NCBI GenBank assembly: GCA_020344215.1
Contig: CP070815.1
Location: forward strand, 3,531,015 to 3,593,410
Reading direction: 5' to 3'
DNA length: 62,396 bases
DNA from: Gemmatimonadota bacterium
GTDB lineage: Bacteria; Gemmatimonadota; Gemmatimonadetes; Palauibacterales; KS3-K002
The position numbers and the translations under genes are program-made. The notes under the pieces were generated by a model. That model was not told the origin of the DNA and did not search any database. It saw nothing but the letters and a program-made list of their open reading frames with translations. Positions 43,722-52,594 of this stretch are shown here, piece after piece; positions within the stretch are counted from its first letter, which is position 1; each line of letters opens with the position of its first letter.

Positions 43722-44156
43722 ATGAACGTCGCGAAGTCAGTACTCAGCAACGGCGTAGTGTTCCTGCTCATAGGGCTCGTGAGCGCTTCGCCGTTAGCCG
43801 CCCAAGAGGAAGAAGAAGAGGCACCTCAGCCTGGCACGATCGTGTTCTCGCAGAACAAGTGCCCGTACGAGAACCTCCCAACACTCAATACGGTCCTCGA
43901 TTCCATCGCCACTCCGGTGCTTGACGAGCTACTCGCAGAAGGGCAGCTCTTGGGTTGGGGTGTGCTGACTCATTCCTGGGGAGACGAGTGGAACTGGAAC
44001 ATCTATTACGTCGTGGAAAGTCACCGGGCGTTCCTCGATTTTTGGAGCGAGTACATCCGGCGATTGAACGAGAGTTACCCGGGCTGGTACCAGCAGTTCG
44101 TGGGTCTGTGCACGGACCACAAGGACAATATCTATTCGGTACGGGTCAGCCGCTGA
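43722..44156 (+). CDS. Small exported protein
   Basis: A 144-residue protein; GGAGGG precedes the ATG at 43722. A signal peptide ends at LAAQ, followed by a Glu-rich stretch and an aromatic-rich ferredoxin-like segment (GWGVLTHSWGDEWNWNIYYV, FLDFWSEYIRRL). No family is recognised with confidence; the shape recalls small dimeric alpha/beta-barrel proteins. It is the first of three small exported-protein genes in a row. Confidence 0.65.
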   Translation: MNVAKSVLSNGVVFLLIGLVSASPLAAQEEEEEAPQPGTIVFSQNKCPYENLPTLNTVLDSIATPVLDELLAEGQLLGWGVLTHSWGDEWNWNIYYVVESHRAFLDFWSEYIRRLNESYPGWYQQFVGLCTDHKDNIYSVRVSR

Positions 44157-44272
44157 CACCTGTGACCGCCGGTCTCGGCCGCACCCGCATCGCTCGATTC
44201 CGCCCGGCCAAGAGGCGACAGCGTTGCGCGGCCTAAGCGCGGTGCGGCCGAGCGACCTCCTTCCTGGCCCGG

Positions 44273-44421
44273 CCACACGCTCATCGCCGATCACCCTCAT
44301 GAACAGTCGACCGACCTCAGCAGCTGATCTGCGCCCACCGCTGGTCCGGCGGTAGTCCCGGCTGGTATCTTTCGGTCGGGAGATCACCCGACAAAGAACG
44401 AGTATCCCTATCAGACCGCGA
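44273..44421 (+). repeat. Direct repeat unit, copy 2 (pseudo C-terminus of DUF1445 gene)
   Basis: The frame reads PGHTLIADHPHEQSTDLSS and then a stop, a diverged copy of the DUF1445 C-terminus, followed by DNA similar to that after the real gene (CCGCTGGT, TATCTTTCGGTCGGGAGA). It ends just before the SnoaL-like lipoprotein start region. It is evidence of a tandem duplication whose rest has been replaced or lost. Confidence 0.65.
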
Positions 44422-44429
44422 GGAGTCTT

Positions 44430-44942
44430 ATGCCTGCCGCACGCCGCTCTCTCGTCGCCGTCGCGCAGCTGCTCGCCGTTGGCTGCCTCGCCTGCCAGCC
44501 GCCGTCTGCCGACGTCGGAGCGGCGAACAAGGAAGTCGTGCGGGCGATGTACGCCGCCATCGACGCCCAGGACTACGATCGGCTCGACCAGCTGGTCGCC
44601 GAGGATTTCGCCCTCCACTACGTCGGGGTCCTCGAGCCACTCGGCAAGGAAGCCGCCTTCGAGTTGATTCGCACATTCTATGGCGCATTCCCCGACTACG
44701 AGCATGTCGTGCACGAGATGATCGCCGAAGGCGACCGGGTGGCCGTCAAGCTGACCTACACCGGCACGCAGCAAGGCGAGTTCGAGGGAATCGCGCCGAC
44801 CGGCAATCGGATCAGCTACGAGGGAGCGCAGATCGTCACGGTGGCGGATGGAGCGATCAAGGAGCTGTGGGCGCTGGAGGACATGCTGGGCTCCATGTCG
44901 CAGCTCGGGATGCAGCTGGTGCCGGCGGAACAGGGCACATAA
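44430..44942 (+). CDS. SnoaL/ester-cyclase-like NTF2-fold lipoprotein
   Basis: A 170-residue protein with GAGGAG before the ATG and a lipoprotein signal (LACQ). The mature part is a SnoaL-like NTF2 fold: NKEVVRAMYAAIDAQDYDRLDQLVAEDFALH, then FYGAFPDYEHVVHEMIAEGDRVAVKLTYTGTQQGEFEGIAPTGN-like strands, and a final helix. SnoaL-like proteins are polyketide cyclases or binders of small hydrophobics; this one is exported. It ends 14 bp before another NTF2-fold lipoprotein gene. Confidence 0.82.
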   Translation: MPAARRSLVAVAQLLAVGCLACQPPSADVGAANKEVVRAMYAAIDAQDYDRLDQLVAEDFALHYVGVLEPLGKEAAFELIRTFYGAFPDYEHVVHEMIAEGDRVAVKLTYTGTQQGEFEGIAPTGNRISYEGAQIVTVADGAIKELWALEDMLGSMSQLGMQLVPAEQGT

Positions 44943-44956
44943 TAAAGGAGGGACAG

Positions 44957-45403
44957 ATGAGAACCTCGAAAGTCGCGGTCATGGCAGCGGCGTTGGTGGC
45001 GGCCGGTATCGTGGCGGCTTGCGCTACGGGTCAGCCGCCTCCCCAGGACGTGACGGCGGACATCGCCGCCGCGAACGACGCGTTCATGGCGGCGTTCGCC
45101 GCAGGTGACGGCGCGGGCCTCGCCGATCTGTACACCGAGGACGCGCGTCTGCTGCCGCCCGGCAGTGACCCTGTGGACGGGCGACCCGCGATTGCCACGT
45201 TCTGGCAGTCGGTGATCGATTCGGGCGTCGCCGAGGCCCGACTCATGATCGACGAGGTCGAGAACTTCGGCGACGCCGCGTACGAGGTGTCGCACTACGC
45301 CATGTACGACGCCGATGGCAACGTTCTCGGTGAGGGGAAGTACATCGTGATCTGGAAGCGCACCGACACCGGCTGGAAGCTGCATCGCGATATCTGGAAC
45401 TAG
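44957..45403 (+). CDS. DUF4440/SgcJ-like NTF2-fold lipoprotein
   Basis: A 148-residue protein; AAAGGAGGG precedes the ATG at 44957. It has a lipoprotein signal (VAAC) and the DUF4440/YybH-like NTF2 fold: IAAANDAFMAAFAAGDGAGLADLYTEDARLLPPGS, DGRPAIATFWQ and GKYIVIWKRTDTGWKLHRDIWN. Function is unknown; the pocket probably binds a small ligand. The gene directly follows a related SnoaL-like lipoprotein and is followed by a strong hairpin. Confidence 0.85.
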   Translation: MRTSKVAVMAAALVAAGIVAACATGQPPPQDVTADIAAANDAFMAAFAAGDGAGLADLYTEDARLLPPGSDPVDGRPAIATFWQSVIDSGVAEARLMIDEVENFGDAAYEVSHYAMYDADGNVLGEGKYIVIWKRTDTGWKLHRDIWN

Positions 45404-45420
45404 CAGTATAGCCCGGTGCC

Positions 45421-45450
45421 GCCGGCCACCCAGCCTTGCGGGTGGCCGGC
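45421..45450 (+). terminator. Strong hairpin after the NTF2-fold lipoprotein genes
   Basis: GCCGGCCACCC and GGGTGGCCGGC form a perfect 11-bp stem with an 8-base loop, 18 bp after the stop codon. There is no clear U-tract. It likely ends the three-gene unit. Confidence 0.5.
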
Positions 45451-45520
45451 GCACTATTCAATAGCAGGATCCCATGCGTCGTGCCAGCTTCGGCACGCCT
45501 GGCCACAGGCGGACCAAGTC

Positions 45521-47266
45521 ATGAGAGTCAGGGGATTTCTCGCCGAGCTGAAGCGCCGCCGCGTGACGCGCGTCGCGGTCGTCTACGCGGTGGTGACCTT
45601 CGCGGTCCTGCAGGCCGCCGACATCATCATACCGGCGCTGCGCCTTCCCGAATGGACGCTGACGCTGCTGGTCGTCGTGACGCTCCTCGGCTTCCCCATC
45701 TCGCTGGTGCTGGCCTGGGCCTACGACCTCACGCCGGAAGGCGTGAAGAGGACGGCGGCGGCCGAACCGGAGGGCGTACCGGAGCACCGTGCGCGCTTGC
45801 CGAGGCGCGGGGCGCCCGCTGCTACCGCCGTCATGCTGGCGGCGGTGCTCATCGTGGCCGGTTCGGTCTGGTGGGTGGTGCGGCCGGCGCCGAGCGAGAT
45901 CCGCGCGCTGGCCGTGCTGCCGCTCGCCAACCTGATGGGCGACCCGGGGCAGGCGTACTTCGTCGATGGCCTGCACGACGTGCTGATCGGCGAGCTGGCC
46001 GGGATCTCCGAGCTCACGGTCATCTCGCGCACCTCGGTGATGCGCTACCGGGATACCCACCGCTCGCTGGGCGAGATCGCGGCGGAGCTGGGCGTGGACG
46101 CGTTGATCGAGGGGAGCGTCTTCCGGGCCGGCGATACCGTGCGCATCAACGTCCAGCTCATCCGCGGCGCGCCGGAAGAGCACCTCTGGCAGGACCGCTA
46201 CGAGGGGCGGCTCAGCGAGGCGCTCGGCCTGCAGACGCGGGTCGCCGAGGCGATCGCCCGAGAGATCCGGCTCGCCGTGTCTCCGCGTGAGGCCGAACGG
46301 CTGGCCCGGCGCACCGAGATCGACCCGGCGGTCCAGGAGGCGTACCTGCGGGGTCGGGCGCTGTGGCGGACGCGCTCGCCGCAGGCCATGCGCCGCGCCG
46401 TCCCCTACCTGGAGGAGGCGGTGGCGACGGACCCGACGTTCGCGGTGGCCTGGTCCGCGCTGGCCGACGCGTACACGATGGGGACGACCTATAATGCGTT
46501 GGACCTACCTGTGGACGAGGGGTACCGCCGCGGAGAGGCAAGCGCGGTTCGGGCACTCGAGCTGGATCCGGATCTCGCCGAGGCCCACGCCGCCCTGGGT
46601 GGGGCACGCTTGTGGGGTGCCTGGGACGTCGACACGGGGGAGCGTGAGCTGCGACGCGCTCTCGAGCTCAACCCAAACCTCGCCCAGGCCCATAACTGGC
46701 TGGGCGACGCACTCATCGCGCGTGTGAGACCCGAGGAAGCGCTCGAGTCGTTCCGCCGCGCCCGAGACCTCGACCCCTTCTCACCGCTCATGCACCGGGA
46801 CTTCGCCCGGACCCTCATGTACCTCGGCCGTTGCGAGGACGCGGTCTCGGCCGCGCGGACCGCGCTCGAGTTGGATCCCAACCACTCGCTCGCTTACAGC
46901 ATCCTTCAACGGTGTTACCGGGCGGCCGGGCGTCTCGAGGAGGCCGTGGAGGCAAGCGTGAGATGGATAGAGATTTGGCGAGGCACAGACTCCGGCGACG
47001 AACTGCGGGCCGCCTACGCCGCGGCGGGGTGGGAAGGCCTGGTCGAGGCTCAGATAGCTCTGTTTCTGACCGTTCCAGATTCTCACTACTGGGCCGCCAA
47101 AGGCTACGCGCAGCTGGGGCGTACCGACGAGGCTTTTGACGCCCTGTTCGCCGCGATCGAAGCCCGAGTCGGAGGTCTACATGAACTCAAGGTCGATCCG
47201 GTATTCGCCGTTCTGCACTCGGACCCGCGTTGGGACGAAGTGCTGCGCCAGCTGGGTCCCTTTTGA
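45521..47266 (+). CDS. TolB/FlgO-domain TPR membrane protein (copy B, mosaic)
   Basis: A 581-residue protein. Residues 1-80 carry the start FLAELKRRRVTRVAVVY and two helices, closely related to the start of copy C at 52595. A third helix is at about 95-112. The TolB/FlgO domain (AVLPLANLMGD, QAYFVDGLHDVLIGELAGISELTVISRTS, VDALIEGSVFR, LWQDRYEG) and the TPR region (about 250-560) are instead almost identical to copy D at 54415, including a stretch of about 78 identical bases. It ends 33 bp before the MlrC-like gene. A scaffold or sensor role is inferred. Confidence 0.85.
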   Translation: MRVRGFLAELKRRRVTRVAVVYAVVTFAVLQAADIIIPALRLPEWTLTLLVVVTLLGFPISLVLAWAYDLTPEGVKRTAAAEPEGVPEHRARLPRRGAPAATAVMLAAVLIVAGSVWWVVRPAPSEIRALAVLPLANLMGDPGQAYFVDGLHDVLIGELAGISELTVISRTSVMRYRDTHRSLGEIAAELGVDALIEGSVFRAGDTVRINVQLIRGAPEEHLWQDRYEGRLSEALGLQTRVAEAIAREIRLAVSPREAERLARRTEIDPAVQEAYLRGRALWRTRSPQAMRRAVPYLEEAVATDPTFAVAWSALADAYTMGTTYNALDLPVDEGYRRGEASAVRALELDPDLAEAHAALGGARLWGAWDVDTGERELRRALELNPNLAQAHNWLGDALIARVRPEEALESFRRARDLDPFSPLMHRDFARTLMYLGRCEDAVSAARTALELDPNHSLAYSILQRCYRAAGRLEEAVEASVRWIEIWRGTDSGDELRAAYAAAGWEGLVEAQIALFLTVPDSHYWAAKGYAQLGRTDEAFDALFAAIEARVGGLHELKVDPVFAVLHSDPRWDEVLRQLGPF

Positions 47267-47298
47267 GCGCCTCACAAACTGGCAGGAGACAAATATCG

Positions 47299-48897
47299 AT
47301 GATCACCACCAGCCAGCTTCGCACGACCGGACGCCGGTCGCTGCATCGCATGCTCGGCGTCATCTTCGCAAGCCTCGTCGCATCCGCAGTCGTCGGATGT
47401 ACCGGCGGGTCGGGCGATAGCTTCCGCGTAGCGGTGATCCGCTACCAGCACGAGACCTGCACGTTCTGCCCCGGCGGCGACACGGAGATCGAGGACTGGA
47501 CCCGGATCCGGGGGCCGCTGCACGGTGACGAGGTGCTGGAGTCGGACGACTACATCGAGGGCTTCGTGAAGCTGGCTGAGGAGTACGGCGACTTCGAGCT
47601 CCTGGGCATCACGTCGCCGTACGAGGTCTTCGGCGGCTCGTCGCGCAGCTGGAACTCGGAGGCGAGCTTCGAGCACTTCATGGGACTCATCCTCGACGAC
47701 CTGCGCTCGAAGATGCCAGTCGACGGCGTGTACCTGGCGCTGCACGGCGCCATGGCGGTGCGTAACGTGCCGCGCCCCGAGGCCGAGATCGCCCGGCGCG
47801 TCCGCGAGCTCGTCGGCCCCCAAGTCCCCATCGTCGGGACGTTCGACCTGCACGGTAACGAGGACGAGGAGTTCCTGCGCTGGGCGAACGGCGCCTTCGT
47901 CACCAAGCGGTACCCGCACTACGACGCCTACCTCCAGGGCGAGCGGGCGGCGCGCTTCCTGCGCGCGGTGATGCGGGGTAGCTACGTGCCGACGACGGCC
48001 ACCCGCAAGCCGCCCATCATCACGGCGACGGTGCTCCAGTGGACCGGCCGCTCACCCTCCATGGACATCATGGAGCGGGCGCGCCGCTGGGAGGCGCGAG
48101 AGCCCGGCGCCTACGTGAGCGTCTTCTACGGCTACCCGTGGTCCGACGTCCCCGACGTAGGTACGACGGTCCACGTGCTGACCGACGATGACCAGGCGCT
48201 GGCGGACCGGATCGCCGACGACATGGCCGAGTACATCTGGCGCGTCCGCGAAGAGTTCGCGCACGGCGAGTTCCCGATGCCGGAAGAGGCCGTCCGCCGC
48301 GCCAGGCAGGCCGTCGCCGCCAACGCGACGCCTATCGTACTGGCCGACTACTCGGACCGGCCCGGCGACGCCACCTGGATCCTGCGACAGCTCATCGATC
48401 AGGGCGTGAACGGTGTGCTCTACGCGGCGCTCCGCGACGAGCGCGCGCTGGAAGCGCTGGCCGACCGCGACGCGGCGCCCGGCGACCCGTTCGACATGGA
48501 GGTCGGCGGGTTCACCGGTCCCCCGGCCGGCGCGCCGGTCAGGATCAGCGGCACGGTTAGTTTCTTTGAAAGCACGGAACTTTACGAGCGAACGGCGGCC
48601 ATCGAGTTCGGCGACGGCAACGTGCTCATACTGGCTCCGGCGTACACGCAGATCACGTCGCCCGAGCGGCTACGCTTCGGCTCCATCGATCCCGACACCT
48701 TCGACGTCTTCGTCGTGAAGTCCCGCGTGCACTTCCGGCGCGGCTTCGACGAGACGGACTACGCGAAGACCATCATAGTCGTCGACGCGCCGGGCCCCTG
48801 GGTCGGCACCACCCGGCTGGGCGCGCTCGACTACCAGTACGCGCCGATCGACCGGCTGTATCCGTTCGGAACGCCGTCGCCCGGTGTTGGCAGATGA
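47299..48897 (+). CDS. MlrC/M81-family-like lipoprotein
   Basis: A 532-residue protein with a lipoprotein signal (VVGC) and full-length resemblance to the MlrC (microcystinase C, M81) family: VAVIRYQHETCTFCPG at the N-terminus, VDGVYLALHGAMAV, the metal site FDLHGNEDEE, ADYSDRPGDATWIL and VVKSRVHFRRGFDE. MlrC is a zinc enzyme that degrades small linear peptides containing the Adda residue; homologues act on unknown substrates. Lipidation is unusual for the family, which is normally soluble. The asparaginase gene overlaps its stop (ATGA for the upstream ATG), so the two are coupled or nearly so. Confidence 0.88.
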   Translation: MITTSQLRTTGRRSLHRMLGVIFASLVASAVVGCTGGSGDSFRVAVIRYQHETCTFCPGGDTEIEDWTRIRGPLHGDEVLESDDYIEGFVKLAEEYGDFELLGITSPYEVFGGSSRSWNSEASFEHFMGLILDDLRSKMPVDGVYLALHGAMAVRNVPRPEAEIARRVRELVGPQVPIVGTFDLHGNEDEEFLRWANGAFVTKRYPHYDAYLQGERAARFLRAVMRGSYVPTTATRKPPIITATVLQWTGRSPSMDIMERARRWEAREPGAYVSVFYGYPWSDVPDVGTTVHVLTDDDQALADRIADDMAEYIWRVREEFAHGEFPMPEEAVRRARQAVAANATPIVLADYSDRPGDATWILRQLIDQGVNGVLYAALRDERALEALADRDAAPGDPFDMEVGGFTGPPAGAPVRISGTVSFFESTELYERTAAIEFGDGNVLILAPAYTQITSPERLRFGSIDPDTFDVFVVKSRVHFRRGFDETDYAKTIIVVDAPGPWVGTTRLGALDYQYAPIDRLYPFGTPSPGVGR

Positions 48898-48938
48898 GGT
48901 GCTCGGCCGCCTTCAACGCCGGTGACAAGAGATCCTCG

Positions 48939-49973
48939 ATGAGCAGACGACGCGCCATCGCCTCGATAGCCCTCGCCGCCCTCTGCGCCGCCCCCGCACC
49001 GGCCCAGGAGGCCGCGCGACCGAGGGTCGTCATTCTGACCACGGGCGGCACGATCGCGAGTCGCGTCGGGGCACCGATGGCCGCAGGCGACAGTCTGATT
49101 CAGGCCGTGCCCGAGCTACTCGACCATGCCGACGTCCGGGTCGAGGAGTTCAGCCGGATCGGCTCCTCCAAGATGACCCCCGGGCACTGGCTCCGGCTGT
49201 CCCAGCGTGTAGGCGAGCTGTTTCGCGCGGAGCCCGAGCTCGCCGGCATCGTGGTGACCCACGGTACCGACACCATGGAAGAGACCGCCTTTTTCCTGAA
49301 CCTCACCGTGCACGATCGGCGGCCGGTGGTCCTCGTCGGTTCGATGCGATCAGCGAACGAGATCTCGGCCGACGGGCCTGCCAACCTGCTGAACGGTGTC
49401 CGGGTGGCCGTATCACGTGCGGCGATCGGCAAAGGAGTCCTCGTCGTGCTCAACGAGGATATCGGCGCCGCCCGGGACATATGGAAGACGAGCAATCGGC
49501 GCGTCGATACCTTCCGGTCCCCGGAGCTGGGGTTCATCGGCCTAGCCGATCCCGACACGGTCCTCTTCTACCGACAGCCACTCCGGCCTCATACGACGGC
49601 GAGCGAGTTCGACGTCTCCGGTCTCGACTCGCTGCCGCGGGTGGAGATCGCCTTCGATTACACCGGCTCCGATGGGTCGACGATCGATTACCTGGTGAGC
49701 CGCGCGCCGGACGGTATCGTCGTGGCAGGCTTCGCCGGCGGCCGGATGAGCGCCGGCGCCGGGCGCGCGGTGCGATCGGCGCTCGACGCCGGTATCCCAC
49801 TCGTCATCGCGTCCCGCGTGCCGGGCGGTCGCATCGTCGGGGACCCGCTGGGCGATCTTCCGGCGATCATCGCACGCGACCTCTCGCCACACAAGGCGCG
49901 GATACTGCTGATGCTGGCGTTGACACACAGCCAGCAGGTAGATGAGATCCAACGAATCTTCGACACGTACTGA
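48939..49973 (+). CDS. Exported type II L-asparaginase
   Basis: A 344-residue enzyme from the ATG at 48939, which starts a clean signal peptide (SRRRAIASIALAALCAAPAPAQ). An upstream in-frame ATG at 48894 overlaps the previous stop as ATGA and adds 15 residues; it could be the translated start. The two catalytic Thr motifs are present: ILTTGGTIASR (first Thr) and VVTHGTDTMEETAF (second), plus Ser/Asp/Lys residues in SADGPANLLN. It hydrolyses L-asparagine to aspartate and ammonia in the periplasm. The MlrC-like gene precedes it, which suggests a shared amide/peptide scavenging job. Confidence 0.93.
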   Translation: MSRRRAIASIALAALCAAPAPAQEAARPRVVILTTGGTIASRVGAPMAAGDSLIQAVPELLDHADVRVEEFSRIGSSKMTPGHWLRLSQRVGELFRAEPELAGIVVTHGTDTMEETAFFLNLTVHDRRPVVLVGSMRSANEISADGPANLLNGVRVAVSRAAIGKGVLVVLNEDIGAARDIWKTSNRRVDTFRSPELGFIGLADPDTVLFYRQPLRPHTTASEFDVSGLDSLPRVEIAFDYTGSDGSTIDYLVSRAPDGIVVAGFAGGRMSAGAGRAVRSALDAGIPLVIASRVPGGRIVGDPLGDLPAIIARDLSPHKARILLMLALTHSQQVDEIQRIFDTY

Positions 49974-50000
49974 TCACCGCCTACGCAACCATCGAGCATC

Positions 50001-50249
50001 ATGGAGCTACAACAGATTCCCGGCGTCGGTCCCAGTATCGCACGAGACCTCCACGACCTCGGTGTGCGCCGCGTCGAGGACCTTCGCGGTGCCGATCCGG
50101 ACCGCCTGTATCAACGGCTTGGCGCGCTCCGCGGTTCCAGGATCGACCCTTGCGTGCTTTACGTCTTCCGCTGCGCCGTCTATTACGCGAGCAACCGAGA
50201 GCACGACCCGGAACTCCTCAAGTGGTGGAACTGGAAAGACCGTCCGTAG
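50001..50249 (+). CDS. Cdd1-like helix-hairpin-helix protein
   Basis: An 82-residue protein: LQQIPGVGPSIARDLHDLGVRRVEDLRGADPDRLYQRL is a classical helix-hairpin-helix with GVG, followed by a Cys-containing segment and an aromatic tail (LLKWWNWKD). This is the pathogenicity-locus Cdd1 family, typically about 80-95 residues. HhH motifs bind DNA non-specifically. It begins 28 bp after the asparaginase gene without an obvious ribosome-binding site. Confidence 0.85.
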   Translation: MELQQIPGVGPSIARDLHDLGVRRVEDLRGADPDRLYQRLGALRGSRIDPCVLYVFRCAVYYASNREHDPELLKWWNWKDRP

Positions 50250-50357
50250 TCGCCCGGATGCCAGCCTGTGTCTTGCACTCCCCAGGTCGACCGGCGACAC
50301 GAGCTTCCTTAGCTTGAAGACCATGCCGTCCACGCGAACACTTTCAGCGGAGGCCTT

Positions 50358-50993
50358 ATGATCTCCAAGCGAGAGATCGGCATCATCCTACTCTGGGTAG
50401 GTATCGTCTATATGGTGGTGATGGGCTGGCTCGCGAGCTGGTGGTTCGCGGCCACGTTCAGAGACGTGACGCTGGCGCAGGTCGCCGAGACGGCCTGGGC
50501 ATTGAACCGGCCGCTGTTCTGGTTGTGGGTCCTCTCGGTCCCGCTCGGCTCGGTAGTGGCCGGAGTCGGCATCCTGCTGCGCGTTGGGTCGAAGGGCTCA
50601 CACATCTGGTCCTTCGGCGTCGGGATGGTGCTCGTGCTGGCGCTGATACAGCTCGTGCCCACGGGCACGCACCGCCCACCGGTGTTCGGTGTCGTCGGCG
50701 GTCTGATCCTCGCCCTGTTCCTGCTGACGGTCTGGTTCTGGGCTAGGAGCCGGGCGAATCTCGAGGGCCCGGCCAAGACGGCCGCCGATCTTCGACTTAC
50801 CGGCTACGTCTGGCTCATCATCGCCATGTGGTACCTTTGCGGGACGCTCGCGGCCCGATATCTGAGCGCGTTCGGCGAGCTCGCTCAGGGGAGCCCCGTC
50901 CCGGTGCTACTCTACCTCGCGCTCGGCTGGCTGTTCCTCTTCCTCGCCCAGTACACGGAAGCGAAGTCGGTCAGCCGGAGCCACTCGCCGTAG
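50358..50993 (+). CDS. Six-helix membrane protein of unknown function
   Basis: A 211-residue hydrophobic protein with CGGAGG before the ATG. About six helices are visible (IGIILLWVGIVYMVVMGWLA, LFWLWVLSVPLGSVVAGVGILL, WSFGVGMVLVLALIQL, GVVGGLILALFLLTVWFW, LTGYVWLIIAMWYLCGTLAA, VPVLLYLALGWLFLFLAQY). No family is recognised. Confidence 0.7.
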   Translation: MISKREIGIILLWVGIVYMVVMGWLASWWFAATFRDVTLAQVAETAWALNRPLFWLWVLSVPLGSVVAGVGILLRVGSKGSHIWSFGVGMVLVLALIQLVPTGTHRPPVFGVVGGLILALFLLTVWFWARSRANLEGPAKTAADLRLTGYVWLIIAMWYLCGTLAARYLSAFGELAQGSPVPVLLYLALGWLFLFLAQYTEAKSVSRSHSP

Positions 50994-51020
50994 GCGACGA
51001 GCCGCAGCGAGGATCAAGCG

Positions 51021-51698
51021 ATGACGATGCAAGAGGTCGCGCCGGGATTGTGGCGCCTGCCGCTGCAACGGCTCGACTCGATCAACGTCTACCTGCTGGG
51101 CGATGTGCTCGTCGACTCGGGAATGCGCTGGGCCGCCGGCAGGCTGCTGCGAGCACTCGAAGGGCGTACGATCGTCGCGCACGCCGTGACCCACGCCCAC
51201 TTCGACCATCAGGGCGCCACGCACGCCGTCTGTGAGCGGCTGGCGGTCCCGCTCTACTGCGGAGCCGGCGACCGCGCGGCGCTGGAGACCGGCGACCTGA
51301 CGCGGGTCCTGCCGCGCTCGCGACCCTTGCTCGCGCTGCTCAGCCGGCGTCTGGGCGGCCCGGCGCATCTCGTCGACCGCACGTTGCGCGACGGTGACGA
51401 GGTCGGCGGCTTCACGGTGATCGAGACGCCGGGCCACACGCCGGGTCACCTGGCGTTCTGGCGCGAGAGTGACGGGGCGCTGGTGCTGGGTGACGTGCTC
51501 TTCCACCGCAATCCGCTGACGATGCGGCGCGCGCTTCAGGAGCCGTTCCGCATGGCGACGCTCGACCCGAGCCGGAACCGCGAATCGGCGCGCAGGCTCG
51601 CGGAGCTCGGCCCCTCGGTGGTCTGCTTCGGGCACGGGCCGCCTCTGCGGGACGGCGAGCGGTTTGCCGAGTTCGTTTCGAGCCTGCCGCGGGACTAG
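51021..51698 (+). CDS. Metallo-beta-lactamase-fold hydrolase
   Basis: A 225-residue cytoplasmic MBL-fold protein. The metal motif is THAHFDHQGATH, the second His is in TPGHTPGHLAFW, Asp in VLGDVLF and the last His in CFGHGPPL. The size and motifs fit glyoxalase-II-like or SEC-C-type hydrolases. Two metal ions are expected. The substrate is unknown. Starts near GAGGAT. Confidence 0.9.
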   Translation: MTMQEVAPGLWRLPLQRLDSINVYLLGDVLVDSGMRWAAGRLLRALEGRTIVAHAVTHAHFDHQGATHAVCERLAVPLYCGAGDRAALETGDLTRVLPRSRPLLALLSRRLGGPAHLVDRTLRDGDEVGGFTVIETPGHTPGHLAFWRESDGALVLGDVLFHRNPLTMRRALQEPFRMATLDPSRNRESARRLAELGPSVVCFGHGPPLRDGERFAEFVSSLPRD

Positions 51699-51766
51699 TC
51701 GCCAGCTACGATGGGCCTGTCGCGCCGGCGACCGGCACCAGCCACGCGATGTCAAAGGAGGAAACG

Positions 51767-52528
51767 ATGCGCCCGACCCGATTACTGCTGACGAGCGGCC
51801 CGCGGCCCACCAACATCGCGCTCGCGCTCTTGACCCTCGCCATCGCCACCGTGCCGGCGAACGCGCAAACCCTCGAGATCGGCGGCCGAGCGGGCCCAGC
51901 CATCACGACCCACGCCGGCGACGGCGATGCCGACTCGAAGCTCGGCTTCAGCGTCGCGGGCTTCGCCGGATTCAAGCTCGGTGAGCGCGTGACGATCTAC
52001 GGCGAGCTGTCGTTCGTGAGGAAGGGTTCCACGAACGAGTGGGCCTTCTTCTTCGTCGATCCCTCCGAGAACCTCGTGGAGACGAGTTTCGACAGCAGCG
52101 TCGATCTCGACTACCTGGAGCTGCAGGTCCCGGTCGCCTTCCTGTTCCCGACGGGCGGCAAGCTGAGGCCGCGGCTGTACGCGGCGCCCAGCCTGGCGGT
52201 CGAGCTCGGCTGCCGCGCAAGCCTGGCGGTGCGGACCGAGGTGTTCTCACCGGGGGGCGTGTTCATCGAGAGCCAGGAGAGCAAGTTCACAGGCGACTGC
52301 CGTGACGACTACGAACACGGAGTTTTCGGCGGACCACTCTTCACCGAGACCAAGACGCTCGACATAGGCATCGTATTCGGCGGTGGCCTCGACCTCCGGA
52401 TCGGGGGCGGCGCGCTGACGGCCGACCTGCGCTACAACCTCGGGCTGAGCGACATCGCCGACTCGGACGCCACGTTGAGGAACCGTGCGTTCCAAGTCCT
52501 GCTGGGCTATTCTTATTTTCCCCGGTGA
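51767..52528 (+). CDS. Outer-membrane beta-barrel protein (PorT/OmpW-like)
   Basis: A 253-residue protein; AAAGGAGG precedes the ATG at 51767. A signal peptide ends at ANAQ. The mature part alternates polar and hydrophobic residues in about eight strands (TLEIGGRAGPAIT, RVTIYGELSFVRKG, LDYLELQVPVAFLF, LRPRLYAAPSLAVELG, FQVLLGYSYF), matching the small outer-membrane barrel family PF13568. Two cysteines flank an insertion. It probably forms an outer-membrane pore or structural barrel. Confidence 0.8.
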   Translation: MRPTRLLLTSGPRPTNIALALLTLAIATVPANAQTLEIGGRAGPAITTHAGDGDADSKLGFSVAGFAGFKLGERVTIYGELSFVRKGSTNEWAFFFVDPSENLVETSFDSSVDLDYLELQVPVAFLFPTGGKLRPRLYAAPSLAVELGCRASLAVRTEVFSPGGVFIESQESKFTGDCRDDYEHGVFGGPLFTETKTLDIGIVFGGGLDLRIGGGALTADLRYNLGLSDIADSDATLRNRAFQVLLGYSYFPR

Positions 52529-52594
52529 GTCGGGGTCTCCGAGTATGTCAGCGGCCCACGCGAAAGACGCGCACGACGGCACTCTAAGCTCCTG

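Noticed and set aside
45430..46290. Plus-strand ORF in a second frame over the copy B gene
   Set aside because: Composed of Gly/Ala/Arg repeats typical of frame shadows; the third frame encodes the conserved protein.
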